This document shows, piece by piece, positions 16,226 to 24,908 of a stretch of DNA of 47,108 bases. The notes under the pieces were generated by a model that was given only the letters and a program-made list of their open reading frames with translations, was not told the origin of the DNA and ran no database searches. Every line of letters starts with the position of its first letter. Within the stretch, counting starts at the first letter, position 1. The stretch comes from JAQUBU01 sp036677685 (lineage in GTDB: Bacteria > Bacillota > Syntrophomonadia > Syntrophomonadales > Syntrophomonadaceae): NCBI GenBank assembly GCA_036677685.1, contig JAVBWA010000038.1, forward strand, positions 1 through 47,108, given 5' to 3'. Both the position numbers and the translations under genes were made by a program.

Positions 16226-16573
16226 ATGCACGAGTTGTCGCTAATGGAAGGTGTCATTAATACAGTCCGGGATAGCGCCCTTAATAACGGTATAGTGAAG
16301 GTAAATAAAATTAAGTTGGTTATTGGCAAGCTATCCATGGCTTTGCCTGACAGCTTGCAGTTCGCTTTTCAGGCGTTAAATCAACAGGACAAACTGTTTC
16401 AGGATGCGGTACTGGAGATTGAAGAACGTCCGGTAATATGCCGCTGTAGTACATGTGCTGGAGAATTCACAATAGAAAACAACTACTGTTTTATCTGCCC
16501 CCTCTGTGCCGGGACCAAGGTAGATATTATCGGAGGCCGGGAACTGTTTATCGATTATTTTGAAGGAGACTAA
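16226..16573 (+). CDS. hypA: Hydrogenase nickel-insertion protein HypA
   Basis: 115 aa, the usual length. MHE at the start gives the nickel ligand H2 and E3. The zinc site is C74, C77, C91, C94 (RCSTC...CFICPLC). HypA hands nickel to the immature [NiFe] large subunit together with HypB, the next gene 6 bases away. First gene of an eleven-gene hydrogenase run. The ribosome site is weak (GGAG 8 bases before ATG), so expression may depend on the leader. Confidence 0.95.
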   Translation: MHELSLMEGVINTVRDSALNNGIVKVNKIKLVIGKLSMALPDSLQFAFQALNQQDKLFQDAVLEIEERPVICRCSTCAGEFTIENNYCFICPLCAGTKVDIIGGRELFIDYFEGD

Positions 16574-16579
16574 ACTTTA

Positions 16580-17251
16580 ATGGTACAAGTACGGATGGAA
16601 AGCCCTATTCTGGGAGCCAACGAACTACTGGCTCGTAAAAATCGCAGCTTATTCAGTAAGCATGGAATACTCACGGTAAACATGATGAGTTCTCCGGGGG
16701 CCGGTAAAACTACGATTCTGGAGAGAACTATTGAGGTTTTGCACGGAAAAATCAGAGTGGGAGTTATAGAAGGCGATCTGTATACTGATCAGGATGCCCA
16801 ACGGATTGAAAAAAAGGGAATCCGGGTTGTCCAGATTAATACCGAAGGAACCTGTCACTTGGATGCCGGTATGGTAGGCAATGCTTTTGAAAAGCTGCCT
16901 AATGATGAATTGGATTTAATATTTATTGAAAATGTGGGTAATCTGGTTTGTCCGGCGGAATTTGACCTGGGCGAAGATTTTAAAATCGTGGTTGGCAGTA
17001 CAGCGGAAGGCAATGATAAACTTCTCAAATATCCCTTGATTTTTAGGGAGGCCCGTGTGGTCTTATTAAATAAAATTGATCTTTTGCCTTATACGGATTT
17101 TAGCCTGGAAAAGTTTAATCAGGATTTGGCTCAAATTAACCCGTCGGCTGTGGTATTTCTGGTCTCAGGCCGCACGGGTGAGGGTATAGAAGCATGGATT
17201 GACTGGTTATTGGGGGAGGTGAGGGCTAAGGAAAAACCATTCCATATATAG
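16580..17251 (+). CDS. hypB: Hydrogenase nickel GTPase HypB
   Basis: 223 aa. AAGGAG lies about 11 bases before the ATG. A SIMIBI GTPase: Walker A SSPGAGKT (37-44), the metal site TCH (C92, H93) in NTEGTCHLDA, and NKID for guanine. It hydrolyses GTP to drive nickel delivery with HypA. It lacks the His-rich N-terminal nickel store and the CxxCGC motif of E. coli-type HypB. The His-rich CooT-DUF4198 protein encoded 2 kb upstream could supply that storage role (inference). Confidence 0.95.
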   Translation: MVQVRMESPILGANELLARKNRSLFSKHGILTVNMMSSPGAGKTTILERTIEVLHGKIRVGVIEGDLYTDQDAQRIEKKGIRVVQINTEGTCHLDAGMVGNAFEKLPNDELDLIFIENVGNLVCPAEFDLGEDFKIVVGSTAEGNDKLLKYPLIFREARVVLLNKIDLLPYTDFSLEKFNQDLAQINPSAVVFLVSGRTGEGIEAWIDWLLGEVRAKEKPFHI

Positions 17252-17325
17252 ATAAAGAGATAATATCCGATTGGGATTGTATTATAAGGGTTTGAGGAAT
17301 TATTTGATTGGGGGGAATGTGTAAA

Positions 17326-18384
17326 ATGCCTAGCAAATTAAGTCGTCGTGACTTTATTCGCCTCTGCGCCGGTTCGGCCGCCGCCATTTCTCTTTCGGGA
17401 TACTTGGCACCTTTCATGGCTGAAGCAGTTGCAGCGGGAGCACCTCCGGTAGTTTGGATTCAAGGGGCATCATGTACCGGTTGTTCGATTTCTTTATTAA
17501 ATACGGTGCACCCTGATATTCAAGAAGTATTAACCAAAGTTATCAGCCTCAAGTATCATCCCAATGTTATGGCTGCAGCCGGCGATCTTGCCTTGGAAGA
17601 AGGAATGTTTAAAATTGCCGAGGAATTCAAGGGCAATTTCTTCCTGGTTGTTGAGGGTGCAGTACCTACCGGAGCAGATGGTTTATTCTGTATGGTAGGT
17701 GAAAGAGACGGTAAACCCATTACTTTTGAAAATATGGTAAAGGAAGTTGGCAGCAAAGCCAAGGCTATTTTAAATTTTGGAACTTGTTCAGCTTTTGGCG
17801 GCATCCCTGCTACTCCGCCTAATCCGACTGGCTGCAAGCCGGTATCTGAAATAGTAAAAACTGTTCCCATAGTTAATGTTCCGGGTTGTCCTCCCCATCC
17901 CGATTGGATGGTAGGAACCATTGCCCATGTGCTGTTATATAACGACTATCCGGAAGTAGACAGCTTTGGACGTCCAAAGATGTTCTTTAGCAATATAATC
18001 CACGATAACTGCCAGAGAAGACAGTATTTCGATAATGCCATCTTCGCTAAAAACTTTGGGGATCCTGGCTGTATGCTCGAATTGGGTTGCAAAGGCCCCA
18101 TTGCTCATTGTGATGCCACCACTCGTCTGTGGAACGGCGGGGTAAACTGGTGTGTGAAAGCCGGTGGAGTATGTATCGGTTGTACTGAACCCCAGTTCCC
18201 GGGCTGGCCGATGTATGAACGTATGCCCGAAATGCCGATTGGACCTGCTATGACGGCCACGGTTGACCAGATCGGCGGAGTCCTTGGAGCCGCTGCGGTC
18301 CTGGGTATCGGCGGACACTTGGCCGGAAATGTACTAACAGGCCGGATCGGACCCAAAAAGGACGAGAAAGAAGGTGACAACTAA
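17326..18384 (+). CDS. [NiFe] hydrogenase small subunit (Tat-exported, membrane-anchored)
   Basis: 352 aa from ATG 17326; GGGGGG lies 10 bases upstream, and the six earlier in-frame codons overlap the ribosome site. Twin-arginine signal SRRDFIR (6-12) with a hydrophobic stretch to about 37. Proximal [4Fe-4S] ligands C50, C53, C154, C188. Distal H226, C229, C249, C255. Medial C262, C283, C286, with C276 where [3Fe-4S] enzymes have Pro (NWCV instead of WPV), so the medial cluster is probably [4Fe-4S]. A C-terminal segment (about 315-338, IGGVLGAAAVLGIGG) is a membrane anchor. With the large subunit it oxidises or makes H2 on the outer face of the membrane, passing electrons to the cytochrome b encoded two genes on. 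Group 1 uptake type. The stop overlaps the large-subunit start by one base. Confidence 0.95.
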   Translation: MPSKLSRRDFIRLCAGSAAAISLSGYLAPFMAEAVAAGAPPVVWIQGASCTGCSISLLNTVHPDIQEVLTKVISLKYHPNVMAAAGDLALEEGMFKIAEEFKGNFFLVVEGAVPTGADGLFCMVGERDGKPITFENMVKEVGSKAKAILNFGTCSAFGGIPATPPNPTGCKPVSEIVKTVPIVNVPGCPPHPDWMVGTIAHVLLYNDYPEVDSFGRPKMFFSNIIHDNCQRRQYFDNAIFAKNFGDPGCMLELGCKGPIAHCDATTRLWNGGVNWCVKAGGVCIGCTEPQFPGWPMYERMPEMPIGPAMTATVDQIGGVLGAAAVLGIGGHLAGNVLTGRIGPKKDEKEGDN

Positions 18385-19826
18385 TGGCACAGAAGATTAT
18401 TGTTGATCCAGTAACCCGTATAGAAGGTCACCTCAAACTGGAGGTTGAAGTAGAAGGCGGCGTAGTAGTTGACGCCTGGACTAGCGGAACTTTGTTCCGT
18501 GGTTTTGAATTAATAATGCAGGGCCGTGACCCCCGGGATGCCGAGCAGATTATGCAGCGGATTTGCGGAGTCTGCCCAACCGCTCATGCGACCGCCGGAA
18601 TTCTGGCACTCGATGATGCATTTGGTATCGAACCGCCACCCAATGGCCGGATTATAAGAAACCTGATTCTTGGTTCCAACTATGTTCAATCTCATATATT
18701 ACACTTCTTCCATCTGGCGGCTCTGGATTATGTAAAAGGACCGGATATTGCACCTTTTACCCCTCGTTATGAAGCCGATTACCGTCTGCCTGACGATATT
18801 AATGCCCAGGCTGTCAATCATTACCTGGAAGCCTTGACCATGCGGCGCAAAGCCCAGGAAATGCTGGCCATCTGGGGCGGCAAAATGCCTCATGTCCAGG
18901 GCATAGTTCCGGGCGGAGCCTCGGAAGTACCTGATACCCAAAAGATTTACGAGTTTGTCAAGAGATGTGAAGAACTCATTGCTTGGATTGACAGTGTATA
19001 TGTACCAACCGTAAAAGCGGTTGCTGGTGTTTATTCCGATTGGCTTGATATTGGACGCGGCTGCATGAATATGATGGCTTACGGCGGCTTCCCGCTTGAA
19101 GAAGGCATGGATCATGTCAAGAAAAAGAAATTCTTCCCTGCTGGAGTCTATGTAAGAGGACAATATAAGGATTTCAATCCTGAGTATATTGCTGAAGAAG
19201 TCAAGTATTCCTGGTTCAAGGACGACACCGGCGGCCAAAAACCATATGAAGCTGTGGTTGTTGCTGATGCGCACAAGAAGGGTGCATATTCCTGGATGAA
19301 ATCGCCCCGTTATAATGGTGAAGCCATGGAAGTTGGCCCCTTGGCCAGATTGTGGGTTATGAAGCAAAAGGACGTCGTTGGTCTGGGCGAAAAAGCTTTC
19401 TCAGTTATGGGCCGTCATTTTGCCCGTGCAGTAGAATGCTCCATGGTCGCTCATGAAATGCTTAAATGGGCGGTTGAACTCAAGGCTGGTGAGCCGGTAT
19501 GTACCCCGCATAAAGTTCCCTCGCAAGCTCAGGGCATGGGCCTGACAGAAGCTCCGCGTGGTGCCTTGGGACACTGGCACAAGATCGAGCATTCCCGTAC
19601 TGCGGTGCTCAATGCTGTGGTTCCGACTACTTTCAATGCTTCACCGCGTGATGTCAAGAATGTTCCCGGACCAATGGAGCAGGCTATTATCGGCGCTCCG
19701 GTTAAGGACCCCGCCAACCCGGTGGAATTGGTTAGAATCGTAAGGGCTTTCGACCCCTGTTTCGGTTGTGCTATCCATCTTATGACCCCGGATAAAAAGA
19801 CGATTAGCCAGTTTGCTATTAATTAG
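18384..19826 (+). CDS. [NiFe] hydrogenase large subunit
   Basis: 480 aa. Carries RIEGH (12-16) and the two nickel motifs: RICGVCPTAH (C61, C64) and DPCFGCAIH (C459, C462). The second site has cysteine, so it is not a [NiFeSe] enzyme. The chain continues 15 residues past H465 (LMTPDKKTISQFAIN). That peptide is removed by the protease encoded at 20504 after metal insertion. No signal of its own; it is co-exported with the Tat-bearing small subunit. Start ATG 18384 is coupled to the previous stop (TAATG). Confidence 0.96.
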   Translation: MAQKIIVDPVTRIEGHLKLEVEVEGGVVVDAWTSGTLFRGFELIMQGRDPRDAEQIMQRICGVCPTAHATAGILALDDAFGIEPPPNGRIIRNLILGSNYVQSHILHFFHLAALDYVKGPDIAPFTPRYEADYRLPDDINAQAVNHYLEALTMRRKAQEMLAIWGGKMPHVQGIVPGGASEVPDTQKIYEFVKRCEELIAWIDSVYVPTVKAVAGVYSDWLDIGRGCMNMMAYGGFPLEEGMDHVKKKKFFPAGVYVRGQYKDFNPEYIAEEVKYSWFKDDTGGQKPYEAVVVADAHKKGAYSWMKSPRYNGEAMEVGPLARLWVMKQKDVVGLGEKAFSVMGRHFARAVECSMVAHEMLKWAVELKAGEPVCTPHKVPSQAQGMGLTEAPRGALGHWHKIEHSRTAVLNAVVPTTFNASPRDVKNVPGPMEQAIIGAPVKDPANPVELVRIVRAFDPCFGCAIHLMTPDKKTISQFAIN

Positions 19827-19837
19827 GGGGTGGAAAA

Positions 19838-20482
19838 ATGGTAAAACAGATGGAGGATAGACATTCTATCTGGATCAGGATTTTTCACTGGATTAACATG
19901 ATTTCCATCACCATGCTGGTTTTAACCGGATTTTATATCCATGCACCGGAGTCTTTCCGTTTATTCAGCAATATGGACAATGCCAGGTTCCTGCACTTTG
20001 CCATGGCCTATGTGCTTTGCTTCGGGGTTGTTGGCCGCGTTTACTATGCTATCGTAGCTCATGATGCCAAAAACATCGTTTATAGCCCGATCAAAGATAC
20101 TAAAAAATTACCGAGCATGTTGAAGTATTATATGTTTATGGCTGACACCCATCCTTATTATGGGAAATATAATCCCGGCCAAAAAGGGATGTACACCGGG
20201 TGGCTGTTCTTGGCATTAATACAGATCATTACCGGTTTTGTACTGTACAAACCAAACATGTTCCTGGCTCTGGGCGGCTGGTTGGGTGGACTGATTGCTA
20301 TCAGAGTAATCCATTATGTTGTTAACTGGCTGTTTGTGCTTTCCGTTTTGGCTCATGTTTACCTGGATATATCCGAAGGTATTCCGGTATTGAAATCCAT
20401 GTTTACCGGTAAACTTGATGCGGATTTTGACCATGGTGTACATGAAGAAGAACATGAAGTCGGCAAAGGCGTTAGTGCTTAA
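19838..20482 (+). CDS. Hydrogenase b-type cytochrome subunit (HyaC-like)
   Basis: 214 aa. GGGGGTGG precedes the ATG. Four membrane segments (about 16-36, 48-70, 124-146, 158-180) with histidines placed for two hemes: RIFHWIN, LHFAMAY, VIHYVVNW and LAHVYLD. It anchors the dimer and moves electrons from the small subunit to or from the quinone pool. The C-terminus is acidic and His-rich (DHGVHEEEHEVG), which is unusual. Twelve bases after the large-subunit gene; clearly the same operon. In a syntroph it may run in reverse, using quinol electrons to make H2 (inference). Confidence 0.93.
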   Translation: MVKQMEDRHSIWIRIFHWINMISITMLVLTGFYIHAPESFRLFSNMDNARFLHFAMAYVLCFGVVGRVYYAIVAHDAKNIVYSPIKDTKKLPSMLKYYMFMADTHPYYGKYNPGQKGMYTGWLFLALIQIITGFVLYKPNMFLALGGWLGGLIAIRVIHYVVNWLFVLSVLAHVYLDISEGIPVLKSMFTGKLDADFDHGVHEEEHEVGKGVSA

Positions 20483-20503
20483 TATGATTAAGGAGGCTGC
20501 CTG

Positions 20504-20974
20504 TTGAAAAGAATAATGGTGGTAGGAGTTGGCAACTATATTCTTCAGGATGAAGGAGTAGGGGTACATGCTGTCAACCGCCTGATGGAAATGGGCTTAC
20601 CCCCGGAGATACAGCTTGTTGACGGGGGAACCCACAGCTATGATTTGGTGGATTTCTTTTGCCAGGCGGATCACTTGATTATCGTTGATGCTATGAGTAC
20701 AGGTGGAGAACCTGGGACTATTTACCGGGCACGGCTGGAGGATCTGGGTTTACGACGCCAGGATGATGCAATATCTCTGCATGAGATACATTTTATCGAT
20801 GCTATAGAGATGGTTCATGCTTTGGGTCATTATCCGGAAGTGATGGTTTTTGGGGTCGAACCCCGAGCCATTGACTGGGGACTGGAGTTGACTCCGGAAG
20901 TAGCCGCTTGTTTACCCCGGTTGGTAGAACTGGTAAAAACCGAAATTGAAGGTATCATGTTTCCTGGAAATTAA
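20504..20974 (+). CDS. Hydrogenase maturation protease (HyaD/HybD family)
   Basis: 156 aa from TTG 20504 with AAGGAGG 7 bases upstream. Nickel-sensing acidic residues and His are present: VGNYILQDEGVG (Glu of DEG), VDGGTHSYDL (Asp) and SLHEIHF (His). It checks nickel in the large subunit and cuts after the conserved His of DPCxxCxxH. Encoded in the structural operon, so it is probably specific for this enzyme. Confidence 0.94.
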   Translation: MKRIMVVGVGNYILQDEGVGVHAVNRLMEMGLPPEIQLVDGGTHSYDLVDFFCQADHLIIVDAMSTGGEPGTIYRARLEDLGLRRQDDAISLHEIHFIDAIEMVHALGHYPEVMVFGVEPRAIDWGLELTPEVAACLPRLVELVKTEIEGIMFPGN

Positions 20975-20982
20975 AAGCTATA

Positions 20983-21069
20983 CTAAGGGTGGGTTGCTTG
21001 CTTGCCGTTGTGTAATCAACTACCCACCCTTAAGTTAATGCAGGTGCCGGGCGCCTTTATTAACTTAAG
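20983..21069 (+). promoter_or_regulatory. Two mutually exclusive hairpins between protease gene and hypF
   Basis: AAGGGTGGGT (20985-20994) pairs with ACCCACCCTT (21022-21031). CTTAAGTTAAT (21029-21039) pairs with ATTAACTTAAG (21059-21069) around a GC-rich inner stem. The two share CTT at 21029-21031, so they compete at the base. No U-tract, so it may be an mRNA-processing or stability element separating structural from accessory genes. Confidence 0.55.
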
Positions 21070-21095
21070 GTAGATTAGTTGGAGCAGGTATATTT

Positions 21096-23366
21096 ATGGG
21101 AAAAGAAATTGCAGCTTATAAAATAAGTGTTAAAGGAATAGTACAGGGTGTGGGGTTTAGACCCCATGTTTATCGCCTGGCGCAAGAATATTCCATCAAG
21201 GGCTGGGTTTTAAACTCTTCGGCAGGAGTTTTTATTGAGGCTGAGAGCAGCCTGGAAAATCTTCAGGAATTTGCCCGGCGCCTGGTAGATGACCCACCCC
21301 CCCTGGCCTTAATAAAAGAATGCCAGGTTGAAGAAATTGAAGTCCAGGGCTTTAAGGAGTTTTCCATTCGAGCCAGTGAAAGTCTGGATGACAGGCTGGT
21401 GATGATATCTCCGGATATCGCCATTTGTGACGACTGTAAAGCAGAGGTTTTGGATAAGGACAATCGCCGATATGGCTATCCTTTTACCAATTGTACCAAT
21501 TGCGGTCCTCGCTTTACTATCATTAAGGATGTGCCTTACGACCGGGTGAAGACAACCATGGCGCCATTTCCGATGTGCGCGGAATGTCAGGAAGAATATG
21601 AGAACCCCTTGCACCGGCGATTCCACGCCCAGCCCAATGCCTGCCCGGTTTGCGGACCGCATACCATACTGGTGGATAGTAACAATCAATTAGTAGAAAG
21701 CAGTCCTGTTGAACTGTTAAAAAAAGGGCATATAATGGCGGTAAAGGGCCTGGGTGGTTTTCACCTGGCGGTTAACGCTAGAGATGCAGAGGCTGTCCAG
21801 AAACTGCGCCGGCGAAAGCAGCGCGATGCCAAACCTTTTGCGGTTATGGTGCGCAATGTTGAAGTTGTGCAGAAATATTGCCTGGTAACTGATGTGGAGC
21901 AAGAACAATTGATATCTCCCCAAGCCCCGATTGTAGTTATGGAGTGCAAATATAATAATGGGCTGCCGAAGGAAATTATTCATCCGGGCTTGAATACCCT
22001 GGGAGTTATGTTGCCCTATACTCCGCTGCATTATTTGCTTTTTGACGATGAACTGGAAATATTGATTATGACCAGTGCCAATATAAGTGATGAACCTTTA
22101 ATAAGCGATAATGAAGAAGCGTTAAACAAGCTTCGGGGCATAGCGGACTATTTTCTGCTGCACAACCGGGAAATATTCAACCCCTGTGATGATTCAGTTT
22201 TAAAAGTCACCCCTTTGGGTTTGCCCCAGATGTTCAGACGGGCACGGGGATTTGTACCCCGGGCGATTAGTATACCGGGTTCGCATGACTCGGTTTTGGC
22301 AGTGGGCGGGGAAATGAAAAACACCTTTTGCATAACCCGGCAGGGTGAGGCGTTTTTGAGCCAGCATTGGGGTGATTTGAATCATTATTTAAATTATTGC
22401 AATTTCACAAATGGCATAGAACGTTTTAAAAATATGCTGGCGGTAGAACCACAGCTTATTGCCCATGATCTGCATCCTAATTACCAAACTACGCGATGGG
22501 CGCGCGAGCAGGAAAATATTCCGAAGCTGGCTATTCAGCATCATTATGCACATATGGCGGCTGCCATGGCTGACAACGGTTTGCAGGGTGAAGTTTTAGG
22601 GATGATCTGCGATGGGACGGGCTGGGGAACCGATGGGGCAGTATGGGGTTGTGAAATCCTGCGGGGTGATTTCCACGGTTTTACCCGCCTGGGACACTTG
22701 AAATACACCGCCCTGCCCGGTGGCGACCTTACGGCACGCCGGCCTTACCGCATGGCATTGATTTATTTAATAGAAGCCCTGGGTGATGCCGGCCGTGAAA
22801 TAGCCTATGAATTATTACCGGTTTTGAGTGCTGATGAAGGAAACTTGATCGCTAATCGTCTGCAAAGTAAGAACCCTGATTTGCAGACATCCTCCTGCGG
22901 ACGTTTGTTTGATGCAGTGGCTGCGGTCTTGGGAATATGCATGATTAACCGATATGAAGGACAGGCTGCAATTGAACTGGAAGTCCAGGCTGACCCTTAT
23001 GAAAAGGGCAGTTATCCTTATGGAATTGAAAAAGTATCGGAAATGCACATAATGAATGTTCTTCCCATGTGGCAGGAATTAGTGGGGGATATCAAGCTGG
23101 GCTTAAAGCGGGAGACCATAGCTCAGAAATTCCACAACACTATGGTCAAAATATTTGTGGATGGTCTTAAAGCTGCCAGGGATGAAAGCGGGCAGAACAG
23201 AGTTGTCTTGAGTGGGGGAGTTTTTCATAATATGATTATTCTGACTAATCTGATTACCGAATTACAAGCCCATGGTTTTATAGTTTACCAACACCGGCAG
23301 GTTCCCCCAGGCGATGGGGGAATCGCGTTGGGGCAGGCAATAATAGCGAGTGAGGTGAATTCCTGA
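21096..23366 (+). CDS. hypF: Carbamoyltransferase HypF
   Basis: 756 aa, normal length. Order: acylphosphatase domain (about 8-95, GIVQGVGFRPHVYRLA), zinc-finger pair (CDDC, CTNC, CAEC and CPVC, about 110-185), YrdC-like domain (about 205-385, VKGLGGFHLAVNA) and Kae1-like carbamoyltransferase (about 400-750, HHYAHMAA, CDGTGWG, LSGGVFHN). It uses carbamoyl phosphate and ATP to carbamoylate the HypE C-terminal cysteine, the first step of CN ligand synthesis. The stop overlaps the hypC start by one base. Confidence 0.96.
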   Translation: MGKEIAAYKISVKGIVQGVGFRPHVYRLAQEYSIKGWVLNSSAGVFIEAESSLENLQEFARRLVDDPPPLALIKECQVEEIEVQGFKEFSIRASESLDDRLVMISPDIAICDDCKAEVLDKDNRRYGYPFTNCTNCGPRFTIIKDVPYDRVKTTMAPFPMCAECQEEYENPLHRRFHAQPNACPVCGPHTILVDSNNQLVESSPVELLKKGHIMAVKGLGGFHLAVNARDAEAVQKLRRRKQRDAKPFAVMVRNVEVVQKYCLVTDVEQEQLISPQAPIVVMECKYNNGLPKEIIHPGLNTLGVMLPYTPLHYLLFDDELEILIMTSANISDEPLISDNEEALNKLRGIADYFLLHNREIFNPCDDSVLKVTPLGLPQMFRRARGFVPRAISIPGSHDSVLAVGGEMKNTFCITRQGEAFLSQHWGDLNHYLNYCNFTNGIERFKNMLAVEPQLIAHDLHPNYQTTRWAREQENIPKLAIQHHYAHMAAAMADNGLQGEVLGMICDGTGWGTDGAVWGCEILRGDFHGFTRLGHLKYTALPGGDLTARRPYRMALIYLIEALGDAGREIAYELLPVLSADEGNLIANRLQSKNPDLQTSSCGRLFDAVAAVLGICMINRYEGQAAIELEVQADPYEKGSYPYGIEKVSEMHIMNVLPMWQELVGDIKLGLKRETIAQKFHNTMVKIFVDGLKAARDESGQNRVVLSGGVFHNMIILTNLITELQAHGFIVYQHRQVPPGDGGIALGQAIIASEVNS

Positions 23367-23626
23367 TGTGTTTGGGAGTGCCCGGAAAGGTACTGGTACT
23401 GAGGGAAAATGGTGAAGCAACGGTTGATGTGAATGGCAATCAGCTTGATATTAGTATCAGATTGACCCCTCATGTCAATCCCGGTGAGTTTGTTTTGATT
23501 CATGCGGGGTTTGCTATGGAAATTATTGATGAAGCTATTGCTCACGAGACTATGCAACTGCTTTTGGAGTTGCAGGAATTGGAGCAATCCAGGGCAACGG
23601 AGGAGCAAAAATTAAATGAGCACTGA
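23366..23626 (+). CDS. hypC: Hydrogenase assembly chaperone HypC
   Basis: 86 aa. Starts MCLGVPGKV, with the conserved Cys2 that holds the Fe(CN)2CO unit with HypD and delivers it to the large subunit. Start ATG 23366 overlaps the hypF TGA (TGATG); its own end overlaps hypD by 11 bases. The tail (LLELQELEQSRATEEQKLNEH) is longer and more charged than in minimal HypC. Confidence 0.95.
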   Translation: MCLGVPGKVLVLRENGEATVDVNGNQLDISIRLTPHVNPGEFVLIHAGFAMEIIDEAIAHETMQLLLELQELEQSRATEEQKLNEH

Positions 23627-24689
23627 AAAAGAATATGTGGGCCGGCTGCTAAAGGATATACAAAAGGAGACCCGGGAAATAGCCTTAATGGAGGTTTGCG
23701 GGACCCATACCATGGCCATTGCCAAAAGCGGTATTCGCAGCCTGTTGCCGCCTAATGTCAAACTGCTTTCCGGACCCGGCTGTCCGGTCTGTGTAACTGC
23801 TCAAGGTGATATTGATGCACTGATTGAACTTGTTCAGCGGCCCGGGATAATTCTGGCTACCTTTGGCGATATGATTAGAGTGCCGGGCAGTTCGAGTTCA
23901 CTGCAGGAGGAACGCAGCAAAGGCGCGGATATTCGCGTGGTATATTCACCTTTGGATGCTCTGGCTATTGCCCGAAGTAATCCGGATAAGGAAGTAGTTT
24001 TCTTAGGGATTGGTTTTGAAACTACTACCCCGGGAGTAGGGATAAGTATTGAACAGGCGAGCAGCGAAAATTTAAAGAATTTTTCCGTCTTGTCCTTGCA
24101 CAAGGTGGTTCCTCCAGCTCTGGAAGCGTTGTTTGCCGACAGCGACATCCGGGTGGATGGTTTAATCTGTCCGGGGCATGTATCGGTGGTTATTGGGGTT
24201 GAACCATACCGGGGACTGGCCGAAAAGTATAATAAACCCTGCGTTATTACGGGATTCGAAACCCTGGACATCATTGAAGGGATATTCATGCTGCTGCAGC
24301 AGATTCGCAAAGGTGAGGCAGAGGTAACAACACAATATAAAAGGGTTGTAAAAAATGAAGGCAATCAGGTAGCCCAGGAGACTATAAATCGAATGTTTCA
24401 GCCAGTTGGCGCCCGCTGGCGCGGCTTGGGCTTCATTCCGGATAGTGGCCTGGAAGTGCACGAAGCTTATGAGAAATATAATGCCCGCAAGAAATTTGGG
24501 GTAAGGGATATTGAAGACAAGCCTATTAAGGGATGTGCCTGCGGCGACGTTTTAATGGGCAAAATAAGCCCCCATGACTGTGCGCTTTTTGGCCGGGCTT
24601 GCACGCCTTTGCAGCCGATTGGTCCCTGTATGGTATCTCATGAAGGTGCCTGTGCAGCCTATTACAGATACACCCCTAATCAAACGTAA
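23616..24689 (+). CDS. hypD: Hydrogenase Fe-cofactor assembly protein HypD
   Basis: 357 aa. Motifs MEVCGTHTMAI, SGPGCPVCVT, GFETTTP and a C-terminal cysteine group for the [4Fe-4S] cluster (KGCACGDVL...CALFGRACTPLQPIGPCMVS). HypD is the scaffold on which the Fe(CN)2CO group is assembled with HypC and HypE. The start overlaps the end of hypC. Confidence 0.95.
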   Translation: MSTEKEYVGRLLKDIQKETREIALMEVCGTHTMAIAKSGIRSLLPPNVKLLSGPGCPVCVTAQGDIDALIELVQRPGIILATFGDMIRVPGSSSSLQEERSKGADIRVVYSPLDALAIARSNPDKEVVFLGIGFETTTPGVGISIEQASSENLKNFSVLSLHKVVPPALEALFADSDIRVDGLICPGHVSVVIGVEPYRGLAEKYNKPCVITGFETLDIIEGIFMLLQQIRKGEAEVTTQYKRVVKNEGNQVAQETINRMFQPVGARWRGLGFIPDSGLEVHEAYEKYNARKKFGVRDIEDKPIKGCACGDVLMGKISPHDCALFGRACTPLQPIGPCMVSHEGACAAYYRYTPNQT

Positions 24690-24869
24690 GGAGTTGGTAT
24701 AAGGGGTACTTGGTCTTGGCTAGTGTAAGAACTGTAAGTATCGATTACTATGAGTCTGGTTCTGATTGAACACAATTTGATATTGGATAAAGTAATAATT
24801 TTCTCAAGAAAACTATGAAGCAGGAAAGGATTGGATAATGAGGAATAAGGTTATACCCCTTACTCCTTA
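24687..24869 (+). other. Long-range inverted repeat between hypD and hypE
   Basis: TAAGGAG (24687-24693) pairs with CTCCTTA (24863-24869), and TAAGGGGTA (24700-24708) pairs with TACCCCTTA (24854-24862), enclosing about 145 bases with no ORF. It fills nearly all of the 219-bp gap, in an operon whose other gaps are mostly under 30 bp. It could be a structured mRNA spacer or a small non-autonomous insertion. Confidence 0.55.
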
Positions 24870-24908
24870 ATCCTAACACCTTAGCAAATATTTGAGGAGA
24901 GATAGTGA

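Noticed and set aside
19757..19780. Selenocysteine in the hydrogenase large subunit
   Set aside because: The motif reads DPCFGC with TGT codons; no in-frame TGA.
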